A stretch of 64,000 nucleotides of DNA from Nageia nagi (GCA_050084985.1 JBITNC010000001.1:199144001-199208000); one strand, 5' to 3'. Positions 45,269-57,400 are shown, counted from the stretch's first letter. Notes: a model not told the origin generated them from the sequence alone. A program made the numbers and translations.

Positions 45269-46676
45269 TGTAACATGCCCTCTTGGGCTAAATTGGTAAG
45301 ATTTGGGACACCTGGTAATTTTTTGAAGATTATGTTCGCCACATGTCTTGGAGAGTTGATTAGACTTATACATTGGATAGAGCATCTCGTGGAAAATGTT
45401 TTGATAGGTTATACGATATGGTTTCATCAGGAAACGAAAGATTTATGGCCTCTTGAAGTTTGCCAGTGGGACCAGTATTCCATACCACATCCGTGTACAA
45501 AAATCCAAGAATGTCCCCATATTGACCCTTTGGAATGTGACATCCATCTCCTTGGAATATGAGTTTATTAGTGATGGTATTTAGGTGTGAGTTTGATAGT
45601 TAAGAGTAAATTTAGTGCGTTATAATGGGGGCCACTTGTATGAGTTGCAATAAATGATTCCAAGGCATTTAATAATTGTAAATGCAATATTAGTCTCCAA
45701 TAATGAGGGATTGCATATCTAGCCATTGGATCTTGTAATGTGGACCATTAGATATGATTATTGGCATCCCCAGGCAACATTGGATTAGAGAGGCATATGC
45801 ATGATACCTAGACGCATTGGGGACATATCTAACACCACGTTTGGGTATTTGAGTGCATCTAGAAGGCTAACGTTGGATTAGAAGGGCATGTGCATGATTC
45901 CTAGGTGAGATCTAGGAGAAAACTATATAAAAGAGATTCACATCATTGTATAGATATATTGATATTGAAACCCCTTTTTACTTCTCATGTCTTGGTGGCG
46001 TCAAGCACCCTTGGCTGTGTAGACCAAAGAGAGTCCAGGAGGCTTGGAACACCATCTTACTAGCGGTTAAGGTGAATGTTCATGCTATGAGGTTACCCTA
46101 CCTTGAGGTGTCCATAGTGGTCTACACCTTGGAATCCATTCCATGGTATTCCGGAACTACATTCGGTCTCTTTGTCCAAAGCTAGCTTGTGAGGGAGCCC
46201 TTCAATGTGGCATCCATAGATCTGGTAGAGTGTGGTTGTTGTACAGTGTATCTGCAACAATATTCATCTTTGCACATCAATGTGCCCTAGTTGGCTCCAT
46301 AGAGGCCAACGTTGAGCCCTTTGGGCTTGGTTTGTATTGCATTCATAATTTTGACAATAATTGAGCCGTGGCACATTGGATCGCCACTTATTGTCTCATA
46401 ATTTGATGTGTTTGGTGCTATTTCCCTTCTCTTGGTGTGATGTCATAATTCCTGGATCATTAATGATGTATTTTGGTTGATATATGTGTTCCTAAGTGTG
46501 ATGTTGTCTTGTAGAAGTGGTATTTGGCAAGAGAAGTGTATCATTGGATTTTTTGGCTCCTTCTTATGCATGTTTGATGACATAGATCAGTTCATGGCAT
46601 GCCTGGATGTGTGTTTTGATATAATTTGATATTTATTTGGCTAATATCCATGTTGAGAATAAATTGGGATTTTACA
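45269..46676 (+). mobile_element. Solo LTR E3
   Basis: It runs from TGTAACATGCCC to GGGATTTTACA, 1,408 bp, flanked by an exact CCTAC duplication (45264-45268 and 46677-46681). A TATA box (TATATAAAAG) lies at 45924-45933. No internal region follows. It interrupts element F between the zinc knuckle and protease. Confidence 0.95.
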
Positions 46677-46993
46677 CCTACTGCCTTTCCATGCACCTTG
46701 AGGGTCAAGAATTTCAAAACACCTTTTGAAATAGTATTCAACGTACCTTTGTAAGTACTAGGGTGTGAACGTCCTTGATCCAGTTGTTTTGTATCTAGAT
46801 CTCCAACTCTAGATCTGAATCATCTCCATCTGAAATCACTTCAATTAAATGAACTTGTCCATTTCCAAGGCAATGATGGCCATGCTCCCGTGAACTCTTG
46901 CAATTGGAGCACAAATTCTTCCTCCTTAACTCATTATGAGTTTCTTCATCTAGGATCTTGGATTTTTGATTCTTCATGATTTGGGATGAACTC
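46677..46993 (-). pseudogene. Nucleocapsid (zinc knuckle) segment of element F gag
   Basis: On the minus strand, RRKNLCSNCKSSREHGHHC gives a CX2CX7HXC knuckle, followed by GNGQVHLIEV as in element A. The best frame is 46977-46795. It is the continuation of the gag at 49229-50150, separated by solo LTR G. Confidence 0.8.
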
Positions 46994-49228
46994 TGTCATG
47001 TGCCTTTTTTGCACCTATGCCTTTTTTGTACTTAATAAGACCCATGGGGTCCACTTGGGGATTGACGTCCAATTGTCAGCCCCAAAGTGGGACATCCCCC
47101 TCCTTGGATAGATAAATCCATTTAGTGTCATGTTTATGGTCCAACAACTTGATTGTACACATCTTGAGGTGAATTCCTAGTGCAAGGCTTTGGATGACCC
47201 TTAGATGCCAGTTTATCTGATCCCAAGACCCCCATGCATGGATCCTTGTGGTGCTCCACTGATATGTATTGTTCCCATTTTTAAGGTGTTTTCCCCATTT
47301 TACCTTTGATAAATAGTAACATTAGCTTAGGTGTATTTTTGTCTATTTTTGTAGGTTTTGGCCAAATAATGTAAGTTCCACTTAAAAACTTAGTTAAAAG
47401 CTCTAATTATGGAACAAATGGCCCTTTTTATTTATTTATTGCATTTAATTAACTACTTAAAATGCCAATAATGATGTATATATGATACCAAGGCAATTAT
47501 ATTTGTAAATGCAATATTAGTCTCCCTAAAAAAGGCATTGCATATTTTTAGTCTTGACAGTTGTAATATTGACATTTGATGTATCTCTAGTCATTAGTGC
47601 TCCCCTCTTCGAGGTAGAGCATCCCCCTAGGTGATTGCATCAACTACGAGGCATCTAAAGAGCACCCAAGCTTGGATGTGGCATTACAAGGAGTTATTTG
47701 GCATCTAGAGGCATTGGAAGATTTCCACACTTGGACATTGGGGCATTTAGGGCCTAATTCACCCCCACATTGGAGTTCTGGGCATCCCAAGGCCCCACGT
47801 CGTCTCTCTTGGGTGTTGGACACTTGTCACATCTACATCACCACTTGAACATTGTACTCCTGGACTGTTGGATATGATCTCACCTATCCTGAGGCACCTC
47901 ATCTTGGACAATGATAACATGAGCACACGGATCACATCTCCTTACTGTTGGATCATCTCAATGCAAGATTAGAAGAGAGATTACATTGCCTATAAAAGGA
48001 GGACTCCTAGACATTCCAAAGTATGTGATTATTGATTATAAACCCCTTTTTTATTGAACTGAGTGTGAGAACTCTATCTTTGCCACTTTTAGGGAGGCCT
48101 GCATTTGAGGTCATGGGAGGTTAGCCTCAAGCTTACTCTAGCCATGTTGAGAGGAACACTGTCAGTTCCGTCATGGAAACTATGGGAAAGTCTTGGACTT
48201 TGCCTTGTTGTTGATGCAATTGGTGAGGCCCTGAAGCCATCCAACATAACCCTATTGGAGGAAGTCTCAGTACAAGCTCCTTAGGTGAAAAATATTGTAA
48301 TTGTGTTTCGCATTTCATATCATAATTCAATTACTTTATTTCGCCAACATTTCATACTTAAATCTCTTGTGCTTTGACATTGGATTTGGAGTATCATTTG
48401 CATTATTAAATTCTTGTTAATTCTTTATTATTGCAATGTTGGATTATTGGAGGTATTTTGTATATTCGACGTTGTTTTGTGCCCTAATTAGCTAGACGTC
48501 GAGTGCTTGTGAGAATTTTTAGTTTATTTATGCAATTTCGCCATTCTTGGCTTGACGTTGGGTTTCATGTGCAATTTTGAGCTTGTTTGAGGAGATTCGA
48601 AGCTTTGAGGCAAGCATCCCTCTCCTAGGGCACGTTTGAGCAAGATCCGCCGATTTGGAATCATCACATGGTATGGATTCCTAGGTGAGATCTAGGCCAC
48701 CCAGTGAGATGTCTAGCTACTTAGGGGCTTGGCGCATTGTTTTGGGAAGGTAGCTTTTGATCATTTTGTCATCTTCATTTGGAGTGTGGCGTGGAGTCAT
48801 CTCTTGGGCCTTCTGTTGACGAAAACTTTTAGGAGAAGGGTTTAGTGGGACGTAGCCCTCACTAGATCAGATTAAGGACGAAAACCGTTAGTCATTATTT
48901 CAGTCATTCAGTTCCAGATCCGGATGAGAGACCTCATTTTCAAACATCATCCTTCCAGGACCATATTTGTCATTGTTGAGTGCTACATCTGGTCCATAGA
49001 GCCAGATGTCAAGCCTATTTGGCTTCTTCCATTGTATTTGCTCTATTTTGATGATATATTAAGGCATTGCCCTTGGATCCCATATTTTGTGTCTTAATTG
49101 AGCATCCTTGTGTGACGTTGGCATTTTTGAGGTAATTTGTGTGAATTGACATCATTTCTTGTCTGGGTGTAAGACGTTGAGTTTTCTAGCATAATAGTTT
49201 GACATAGCAATAATTAAGGCACATCACA
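46994..49228 (+). mobile_element. Solo LTR G
   Basis: It runs from TGTCATGTGCC to GGCACATCACA, 2,235 bp, with near-complementary ends. The flanks are AACTC (46989-46993) and AAATC (49229-49233), a 4/5 duplication. TATAAAAG is at 47991-47998. Removing the LTR and one flank rejoins the element F gag frame from SLAK into the segment before the zinc knuckle, which supports the boundaries. No ORF in it is convincing. Confidence 0.85.
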
Positions 49229-50150
49229 AAATCTTCGCTAAGCTTAGACCTCCTTTTTGCAATGGCCCCAACGTGCTAGATTTGGATCTTGGTAGGAATG
49301 AAGTCCTTCCAATAGATGGTTCCAAGTTTAATGCCCTTTTTATGTCATCCTGAAGGGATGTGGGACCAAATGCTTTCACCATCCCCTTCAATGGCTCCTC
49401 TAGCCCTTCCATGAACATGAACATCACCCTTTTGTCAGAGATGCTAGGTACCATGTCTGCTTTTCGTTGGAACTCAACAATATATGACTCTACCATCCCC
49501 TTTTGCTTCAATATGGCTAGATCTTGAAAGTACTCATCTTCATTCTTTTGATCAAATCAGCTTATAAGCCTCTTATTAAATTCATTGAAAGATTGGATGG
49601 AGCCATGGCTTTGTGTGATCAAGCCATGATGCCACCAATTGTATGCTACTCCCTCCAAGTGCAGCATAGCAAATTGAATTGCATCTTCTTTGATCATTGG
49701 GCTAAGGGTGAATTATGTTTGCAATTTTTGGAACCATGCCTTAGCTATCTTCTCTCCTCTGTCATACATGGGAACTTGCATCCTACTCATCCTCTATTGT
49801 AGATCTCTTTTCTCCGTCCCATAGCTTCCACCTTATGGACGTCCATCATCCATATTCCCAAAGATCCTCAGGTAGCTTTCAAAACTCACTACTACCTTTA
49901 ATTCTAGATCTGTACCTTAATATTGGCGGAAGAGTGAATTCAACTCCACGTAATCTACATAATTCGTATCTACCCCACACTTTTCTTGTCGTTGAATGAA
50001 CATGGTCTTGGATGGCCTAGGTATGGGTGGCGAATCCTCCTCCAGTGGAATGTTCATGAACTTGGACAATGCATGTGGAGTTTGGGCTTGCACATGCAAT
50101 GAGGGACTCCTTTCTCCCCATGGATTTTGTTGAACCCTAAAGCTCTTGAT
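49229..50150 (-). pseudogene. Capsid region of element F gag
   Basis: Minus-strand frames give a Ty3 capsid. The N-terminal piece is at 50165-49917. The core near 49690-49620 encodes AIQFAMLHLEGVAYNWWHHG. The C-terminal part (49511-49229) has VESYIVEFQRKADMVP and FMEGLEEPLKGMVKAF. Stops occur between the pieces. It is closely related to element K gag (FMEGLKEPLKDLVKAF). The right edge meets the copia pol near 50150; the exact base is uncertain. Confidence 0.75.
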
Positions 50151-50272
50151 GAGACGACACCTCAAGAAGCATGGATAGGAGAAAAATGATCTATCTCACA
50201 TCTTCGAGTATTTGATTGCATTGCCTTTATGCGTATTTCCAAAGAGAAAAGAAAGAAATTGGATGACAAGTC
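50151..50272 (+). pseudogene. Copia integrase, left piece
   Basis: The frame TPQEAWIGEK followed by a decayed LSHLRVF-like stretch and KEKRKKLDDK is the C-terminal part of a Ty1/copia integrase. It stops at 50272 at the first AAGTC and resumes at 55204 (KSLRCILLGYSSESKG), so GL-4 lies inside this gene. Confidence 0.7.
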
Positions 50273-50589
50273 TGTTGTGCCTGCACAACACACCCCAATA
50301 TGCAGCTTTTTGAGGACTTGATTTTTTCAGACGGTAATGAGCAACATTGCCTAGGCATGATCAACTTACGATCGATATGGATACCTAGAACGACGAATTG
50401 ATAATGCACGAGCATGCCTTGGAATCATGGAAACAGTTCAGCTCAGCCAGTGGCCAAGTTAGGGCTCGGTCTCGAGCAGTGTCTCAAAGGATGGAGTTTT
50501 GGATTGCGAAAGCAACCAGACAATGGAGTTTTGAGCGAATGGCCATCAAGGCAGAAAAGAAGTCGTTTTGGCAAAGTTGAGCATCAAAG

Positions 50590-51130
50590 GCGCTAAGACG
50601 ACAAAAGTTGCGTTTTTCGTCGAGTTTGAGTCCAGGAGCAGTGGATACAGTTAAGATGATGAAAATGCGCGTTTTTGCACAAATTGAGCTTGGGAAGGGC
50701 ATATACAACCAAAAAGTGCATTTTTGTCAATTTTGAGCCTAGAAGTGGTCACTATGCTGAAAATGTGCATTTTTGCACGATTTGAACCCGGAAAGCTCAA
50801 AAATGACCAAAAATGCAAGTTTGAGCTCAAAGCGCTCGGAAATGCCTGGAAAGGCCAGAAATGAGCATTTTTGCATATCTTGAGTCCAGAAAGGCCGGAA
50901 ATATAGACTTTGAGCTCGATATACTGGAAATGCCAAAAATGGTTGTTTTTTCACCGTTTGAGCTTGGAATGTCCGGAAAAGGTCAAAATTTATACTTAGA
51001 GCTCGAAAATCCCGGAAATGGATGGAAATGCACCGTTTGGGCCCGTAAAAGATGGAGAAGGTCGGGAATGTACAGTATAGCCCAGGATGAACGAGGAAAA
51101 CAAGTTTGAGCACCCTTGTGGGCTAGGATA
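50590..51130 (+). repeat. Irregular short-period array of GL-4
   Basis: TTGAGC(C/T)(C/T)GGAAAG, CCGGAAATG and GCATTTTTGCA blocks recur every 32-61 bp. It is the inverted counterpart of the array at 35817-36690. Confidence 0.65.
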
Positions 51131-51239
51131 AAGAAATGAGCGTTTTGGCCTCCGAAAAGCTTCAGTTTGAGCTTGAAAATTGAGTTTTTTCCAAAGTGGT
51201 TGGAATGAAAATCTGAAAGAGTGGTGTGGTGCCAAATGA

Positions 51240-52700
51240 CAAATTAAGGCCACTTTACTCTTGAAGATTTTGAAAAAACTTGATTTTTGACCCCCGAAAA
51301 GTTAGGGGGGAGTTTTGCAAGTTTTCCCTCAGTAAATTTTGAAAAATGGCCTATTCTCTTCAAAACCTGCACCTACCTTTTGGAAGGCCTAGATTGATCC
51401 GAAATGGCAATTTTTGAGCTCAGGAGCGTGGGCATCACAATTATACACCAAATTGGTCTTTCAAGTTCGCGATTTCGACGAGTTTTGCTCCATCGAAAGT
51501 GAGAAAAACAGGAAAATGAGCAAAAGGGCAGCCAAAGAGAATGCTCCAAGATTTCCAAAATTCCCAAAAGTTTCAAAATGAAAATTTGAGAGTGAGGTAG
51601 GGTGGCAAACCAAAAATTAAGCACCTTTCCTCTTGGAATTTTTGAAATTGGGCAAATTTTGACCCTTCGAGAGCTAGGTGCTGGTTTTGCCTTGTTTCTC
51701 TCAAATTCAAAAATTTGGAAAATGGCCTAAATGCCTCAAAACCTATGCCTACCCTTCTTTAGCCCCAAATTTGAAAAAAATTGGAAATTTCGACCTTCAA
51801 GGGGTGTAAGATGGGATTCGACACAAGTTTGATTATTTGGCTTTTCTAAAAAATTGAAATCTACCTCCTCAAATCATCAAATTTCGATTGAACAATGAGA
51901 GGGCTCCAAATTTTCTCAAAATTTTCCAAAATTGGTCAAATCAAAAAAGGAAAGTGAGGTAGGGTGTAAAATTCGAAGGAGATCAACATTGCCTCTTGCA
52001 ACGTTGCAAACAAATAATCTAGGCGGCAGTTTTGGCTGGTTTCCCCCATTTTCTAAATTTCCAAAAAACATGCCAAAGCCCCTAAAACCTGCGCCTAGCT
52101 TGCAAGCCCACATTTTTGCTCAAAAATCAAAATTTTTGATCCTAGGAGTATGGGAAATCCAATTTTGCATCTCTTTCATGTTTTAAGGTTTTGGAAAAAA
52201 GTTGATCTACTCCCTCAAAATCTCAAAATTTGGATCAGCCAATGGGAGAGCTACAAAATTTTCCAAGAAATTCCAAAAATCCCAAAAACAAAATTGGAAA
52301 GAAAGGTAGGGTTCAGAATCCAATTGCAAGCATCTTTTCCTCTTGCAAATTTGCTCAAAAACTAATTTTTGCCCCATTAAAAGGTAGGCCCTGGTTTTGC
52401 AAGTTATCCCCCATTTTTTCATTTTTCAAAACTTGCTTAAACATCCTAAAACCTGCGCCTAGCCTCCTTGGTCCCTACAAGTGCCCAAAATTGCAATTTT
52501 TCACTTCTATGAGGTAGGTGGTGTGATTCTACACCATTTTGATCTATCATTTGTGCAATTTGGTTCACACAAACTCCTAAAAGCCACCTTTTTGCATCCA
52601 AAAAGGATTAAGGGCCGAGAAAACTCAAAAAATTTGGATTTTCCTTCAAAAATCTCAAAATTCAAAATCCAAATCTGAAGCATGGAGATTGTAGAGCATT
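51240..52700 (+). repeat. Degenerate ~360-bp repeats in GL-4
   Basis: CTAAAACCTGCGCCTAG-like blocks near 51716, 52082 and 52448 match those of GL-2 in order and spacing. Confidence 0.6.
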
Positions 52701-52902
52701 CCAAGGTCATCGTCTTTGCTTCCAAGACCTCCCCCATTGCACCAAATCTACTCCTTCCCCATCTAGGCATAGGTTTTGATTTTTTTCCAAGTTCTCTCAT
52801 GATTTCCAACGTTGGGTTTGAGGGAGAATAGTCCAAAGTGCAAGTGTTGAGCTCTAGGGTTGATGTGGAAGTGACATGTGGCACTTTTAACACCCCTAGG
52901 CC

Positions 52903-52910
52903 TATAAATA
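52903..52910 (+). promoter_or_regulatory. TATA box upstream of the GL-4 ORF remnant (5' promoter)
   Basis: TATAAATA in AGGCCTATAAATATGACC, about 910 bp before the ORF remnant; GL-3 has the counterpart at 21128-21135. Confidence 0.5.
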
Positions 52911-53818
52911 TGACCATACCCCCTCCATTTTGCTTACCTCTCATTTTGCACCTTTATGTTGCCCAAATTTTTGAGAATTTGAGAGCCAAGTGAGGAAAGA
53001 AGCCCTTTTCCCAGCCTTGGAGGATTTTTCAAACACTTAGCATCTTGGCCATCTACCCAAACTCCATTAAAATTCGAAATCCAAAGCATCCTCCATCCAC
53101 ATGAACTCCATTTTTTCCAAGTTTTGAGGATTTTTTCACAAAAAACCTTGTTTTTCAAACCCTCAAACACTTGAAAATTTATTTTTTCAGATTTCAAATT
53201 TGATCACTTTTTTGGATACTCTTTATCCATGTGATCAACTTTTATTTTCAACTAAAAAGCACAAAAAATTCATAAGATCCAAAATCTGAGTGCTCAAAAT
53301 CCTCATTTCTTGAAAAAAATTCAAAAAAATCCATTTTTTTTAAAAAAAAACTCGAAAAATTGTTTCTGAAGTCTATTTTGCCCGTTTCAAAGTCTGAAAC
53401 ACCTTCCCCATTCATTCCCCATCCATCTAAGATGTTAGAACTTGATTCCTGCACCATTTGCCAATTTTGCCAAATTTCACCACTTTTTCTTGTTGAAAAA
53501 GTCAACTTTTTTTTAGCAAAAAATTGAAAATTCTCCAAAAGTTCCAATTTTTTGCCAAGGCATTTTTCTTTGAGTCAGCTACACTTGTGTTACCTCAAAC
53601 TCACTCAAAAGGCCTTAAACCTTGCAAATTTTGGCATTTTCGATGATGGCACACTCAAAGTAAAATTCAAAAATCCAATTTTCTAAAATCCCTCTTTGTT
53701 TGCCCAGAAAGTGCCATTAGCTTGCCAGGACTCTTCTAATTCTATATTGTCCACCTAAACCGGGACAAGTTGGTGTTAGTTGCACAGAACATCAAAGATA
53801 GGGAAACAAATGAAAGGA

Positions 53819-53938
53819 GTCGTCAAATTTGCCACCTGGTGCAAGGAAATGGTCAAAACCAATAAGGCCATCTTGGAGCATCTGCTACCAAATGAAGGAA
53901 TCCTCCAGGCAACCCACCGAGCCATCAGAAACGCTTAG
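53819..53938 (+). pseudogene. Remnant of the GL ORF C-terminus
   Basis: A 40-codon frame ending in TAG contains WCKEMVKTNKAILEHLL and THRAIRN, almost identical to GL-2 at 15635-15741. The rest of the coding region is deleted, so this copy cannot make the protein. Confidence 0.7.
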
Positions 53939-54167
53939 AGAAGATTACTTTGAAGCCAAAATTGCAGCAAATGTACAAGCCATCTTTTCACCATCGCCAT
54001 AATAGAAAGGGGTCTATTTTGGCAAGTTTTTGATATGTAAGCCAAATATTTGGCCAACTTAGTGGATTTCTACTAAGTCCAATTGTAATCTCTATTTAAC
54101 ATTTTTAATTAGCTTTTAATTTTGCAATTATGGTTAAGGTTTCAAAAGTCACTTCTAGGGTTTCCAA

Positions 54168-54181
54168 ACTCTATAAGAGAC
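54168..54181 (+). promoter_or_regulatory. TATA box of GL-4 (3' promoter)
   Basis: ACTCTATAAGAGAC followed by CAAGGGTCTCATTTTTG, the same as in GL-2; about 1,030 bp before the 3' end. Confidence 0.55.
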
Positions 54182-55203
54182 CAAGGGTCTCATTTTTGTA
54201 AGGACTTCATTCTGAAGCAAAACACTTCAAGCTTGAAGAGAGAAATTTTGTAAGAGAGTAGCAAATTGATGTATCCTTGCACAACTCTTTTTCAAATTAA
54301 TACAAAGTGGTTAAAGCAAAGACTTGAGTTTGAAACTTTTCACATTGGTGTTATTGATTGATTCTTTGAGGGCACTCATAGTGGGTTTATGTACTTTAGT
54401 TTTATTCCTTTGAAAGCTCACGAGCTTTAGGGAAGTTATCTCTGAAAAACTTTAAAAGTGCTTGAAGCCTACGTATGCTTGTTGCTCGATCCTTAACATG
54501 CAAGTTGATTGGGTATTCTATGTCAAATTTCTACTTCTATAACATCTTTTTAAGTCTTTCATCCAAAACCGTGATCCACCCATGTTGAAACTTTTCATTT
54601 CCACCCATTTGATGTTCCTTCCGCTCCTCTTTGAAGCAATTCGAATGTTAAGTTGTTTGTTTGCAAGGTTGGATGAATTGGATGAATATTCTTTAACTAT
54701 TTTGGAAGATATCAACTCTTAGACACTTTTCCGTCAATGATCCTCAACCTCATACCTGACCAAGTATCCCTTCTTCCTCCAAGGTTTCATTCTTCACCTT
54801 TTACAGTATTGCCTTTATGCTTTCTTTATGCTTTCATACCAAATATGATCGTTAAATCCAACACAAAAGTTTTGAACAAACTCTATACACCAAAGAATAA
54901 AACATCGTTGGTTAACAGACTACATACCTCTCATTCCATTCCATTGAGGCTGATTCCAAAGAGGGATACCGCACCTTTTTGATTTATCTATCCCTATCTA
55001 GAAAACACACTAGGCGAACAAACCTTACAACGTCATAATGTTGGGGTCGTTGGGTAGGGTTTTTCGACAAGAGCCTTGGAGGTACACAATCCTTTTCAAC
55101 TGGGGGAATTGGTAACACATTCCCAACTATGTTGCTCGGGATCTCCTATGTTCCACCTATGATATTCATAGTGTCCTGTGTAGAAAAGAAAAGCATCCCA
55201 ACA

Positions 55204-57079
55204 AAGTCCTTGAGGTGCATTCTTCTTGGGTATAGTAGTGAATCCAAAGGATACAAACTCATGGATCCTACTACTCAAAAAATCTATATTAGCAGAGATG
55301 TCATTTTTGATGAGATTGGTGAATCTTAAACTAGTCCAATTGCAGTGGTACCTAAACCTGATTATGGGCCCATTATCAATCATGATGATGAAGATGATGA
55401 GAGAGAAGCTCCAGTTGTGAATTTTCCACCTAATAATGTCGAAGACCAAAATAGTACCAAAAGACTCTGCAAGATTCAAACTTGAGTGCTCCACCAAACA
55501 CTTCTACTTCCAAACCAAGGACATGAAGCATGGCTCGTGAGAAAGTGAACTTGGCATTGATGAGCACAGTGCTGAATACACTCAAACCTGAAATGGTTCA
55601 TGAAGCCATCAAGCTACCACATTGGAAGTCAGCCATGAAAGCTAAATATGATGCTTTGATGAAAAATTACACATAGAAGTTGGTAGATCTTCCACCAGTG
55701 AAGAAGGCCATTAGATGCAAATGGGTGTTCAAAACAAAGTACAAAGATGATAAGCACAAGGCTCGACTTGTTGCCAAAGGATATGCTCAAGAGGAAGGTA
55801 TCGACTACGAGGAGACTTTCGCTCCCACAACCAAGATGAAGACCATCAGAATTGCTTTTGCAATGGCAGCACAATTTGGCTGGAAAGTTCATTAGATGGA
55901 TGTTAAGAGTGCCTTTCTAAACGAAGACGTAGAGGAAGAAGTCTACATGCAATAACCTAAAGGGTTTGTGATTGATCCAAGAAAAAGAAAAGTGTGTAGA
56001 TTGATCAAGTCTCTATATGGCTAGAAAGAGGCTTCAAGATCCTGGTATACAAAAATTGATGAACACCTACTACAACATAGCTTCAATAGGAGTTCGTATG
56101 ATCCTAACCTCTACCTTCAACAACATGGGGGGAAGATAGTCATTGTTGTAGTATGATCTAGTTATCACATGAAGCATTGGAAAATTGATCACATCTTGTA
56201 AATATGACTTTAAAATATCATTCGACATGACTGACGTTGGTTTACTTCACTATTGCCTTGGATTGGAGGTTTGGCAGATGTAGGATTGGATATTTGTTTC
56301 TAGATAAAGTAGACCAAAAGTTTGTTGGAAAAATTCAAGATGACATATTACCAACTGATGTTCATGCCAATTGAACCTGGTTTACATTTTCACGCCATGA
56401 TTGTTCTCCACCATAAATGCAACTCTCTACCATTAGCTGATTGGAGGGTTAATTTACCTAGCATACACCAAATCGGATATTTGCTATGCCATTATCTATC
56501 TTTCATGATTCATGCATGAACCAAGGTCCACACTGGATCGTGGTGAATTATGTTTTGAGGTACATATGTGGCACTGATAGTTATGGCCTAGAGTACAAGA
56601 AGAAATAAGTTCGTCTTGTTTGGATATAGGGATGCAGATTATGGAGGATCTTTGGATGATAGGAGATTGACGACAAGATGTGTTCTTCCCAATTTCATGG
56701 GGTAGTAAAAGCAAAGCATCACATCCAAGTCTACCACAAAGTTGGAATACCGTGCTGCTACTAATGCAATTTGTGAAGCAGTATGGTTACATTGCATTTT
56801 GATAGACATTGGAATTCCATAGAAACATCCTACAGTTCTACATTGTGACAATCAAAGTGTATTAAAGATGGTTCGCAATCTTGTTTTCCATGAGCGCACC
56901 AAACAAATTGAGATAGGAATGCATTTCATTCGCGTCCATGTTTCATTGCATAACATTTAGCTCCATTACATTTCCAAGAAGAAGCAAATTGCAAATGTCT
57001 TCACCAAGTCTCTAGACAGTGGAAAGTTTAAATACTTTCAAAGCTTCCTCTCATGTTCTCTGAAGACCTAATGTATTAT
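55204..57079 (+). pseudogene. Ty1/copia integrase end, reverse transcriptase and RNase H remnant
   Basis: Domains in order: integrase end (LRCILLGYSSESKGYKL, IYISRDVIFDE), RT (RCKWVFKTKYKDDKHKARL, VAKGYAQEEGIDYEETFAP, MDVKSAFLNEDVEEEVYM, RLIKSLYG), and RNase H (AICEAVWLHC, HCDNQSVLKMV, ISKKKQIANVFTKSL). Many stops and frameshifts make it inactive, and the region around the RT active site is badly decayed. The PKG..LIKSLYG order and copia RNase H motif are family knowledge. Its 5' half lies at 50151-50272 beyond GL-4 and is otherwise lost. Confidence 0.85.
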
Positions 57080-57085
57080 GGGGGG
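57080..57085 (+). other. Polypurine tract of the copia element
   Basis: A run of six G (TATTATGGGGGG) lies directly before the LTR start TGTTAAAAAATA, as usual in copia elements. Confidence 0.7.
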
Positions 57086-57400
57086 TGTTAAAAAATAATA
57101 CCTTAGTAAGATAAATACATTAGGTATCTATTATCAAATACTAATAATAAATACATTAGTCGTGTTACTAATGTATAATAATAAATAATTAGGGTTTTAT
57201 AGTTGGTTAATCCCTTATTCTACGGGAATCCACTCTCGAGGTGTATTTAACCTTATTTCTCATTAATGCAAATCATTATGACTATTCTCCAATAAAAAAA
57301 GAGGGTGATTTCTAGAGAGTATATGAGAGAGGCCTTTATAGATGCTTACTTAGCATGAGAATGAGAAGCTTTGTTTTCCAACTGCTACACTACAATTCAT
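57086..57400 (+). mobile_element. 3' LTR of the copia element (end approximate)
   Basis: It begins TGTTAAAAAATAATACC after the polypurine tract. It is A/T-rich with repeated AATACATTAG blocks and a GTGTATTTAACC promoter-like stretch near 57240. No second copy is in the window, so the right end is a guess. Confidence 0.6.

Larger units (their letters stand above)
50273..55203 (+). mobile_element. GL-4: complete giant LTR-like unit
   Basis: 4,931 bp from TGTTGTGCCTGCACAACA to GCATCCCAACA, flanked by exact AAGTC duplications (50268-50272 and 55204-55208) inside copia integrase, whose frame is regained when the unit and one AAGTC are removed. In order it has a hairpin tip, a short-period array (50590-51130), a long-period array (51240-52700), a TATA box (52903), a leader, a 40-codon remnant of the GL ORF (53819-53938), a second TATA box (54172) and the 3' end. 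Its first and last 1 kb do not resemble each other, so it has no LTRs of its own. It is the best-bounded GL copy. Confidence 0.85.

Noticed and set aside
44870-45562. 230-codon plus-strand frame
   Set aside because: It spans the end of an element C LTR, a protease fragment and an unrelated solo LTR, so it is a chance frame across a junction.
50273-55203. GL units as DNA transposons
   Set aside because: They lack matching terminal inverted repeats at both ends and a transposase; TG...CA ends with 5-bp duplications fit LTR integration better.
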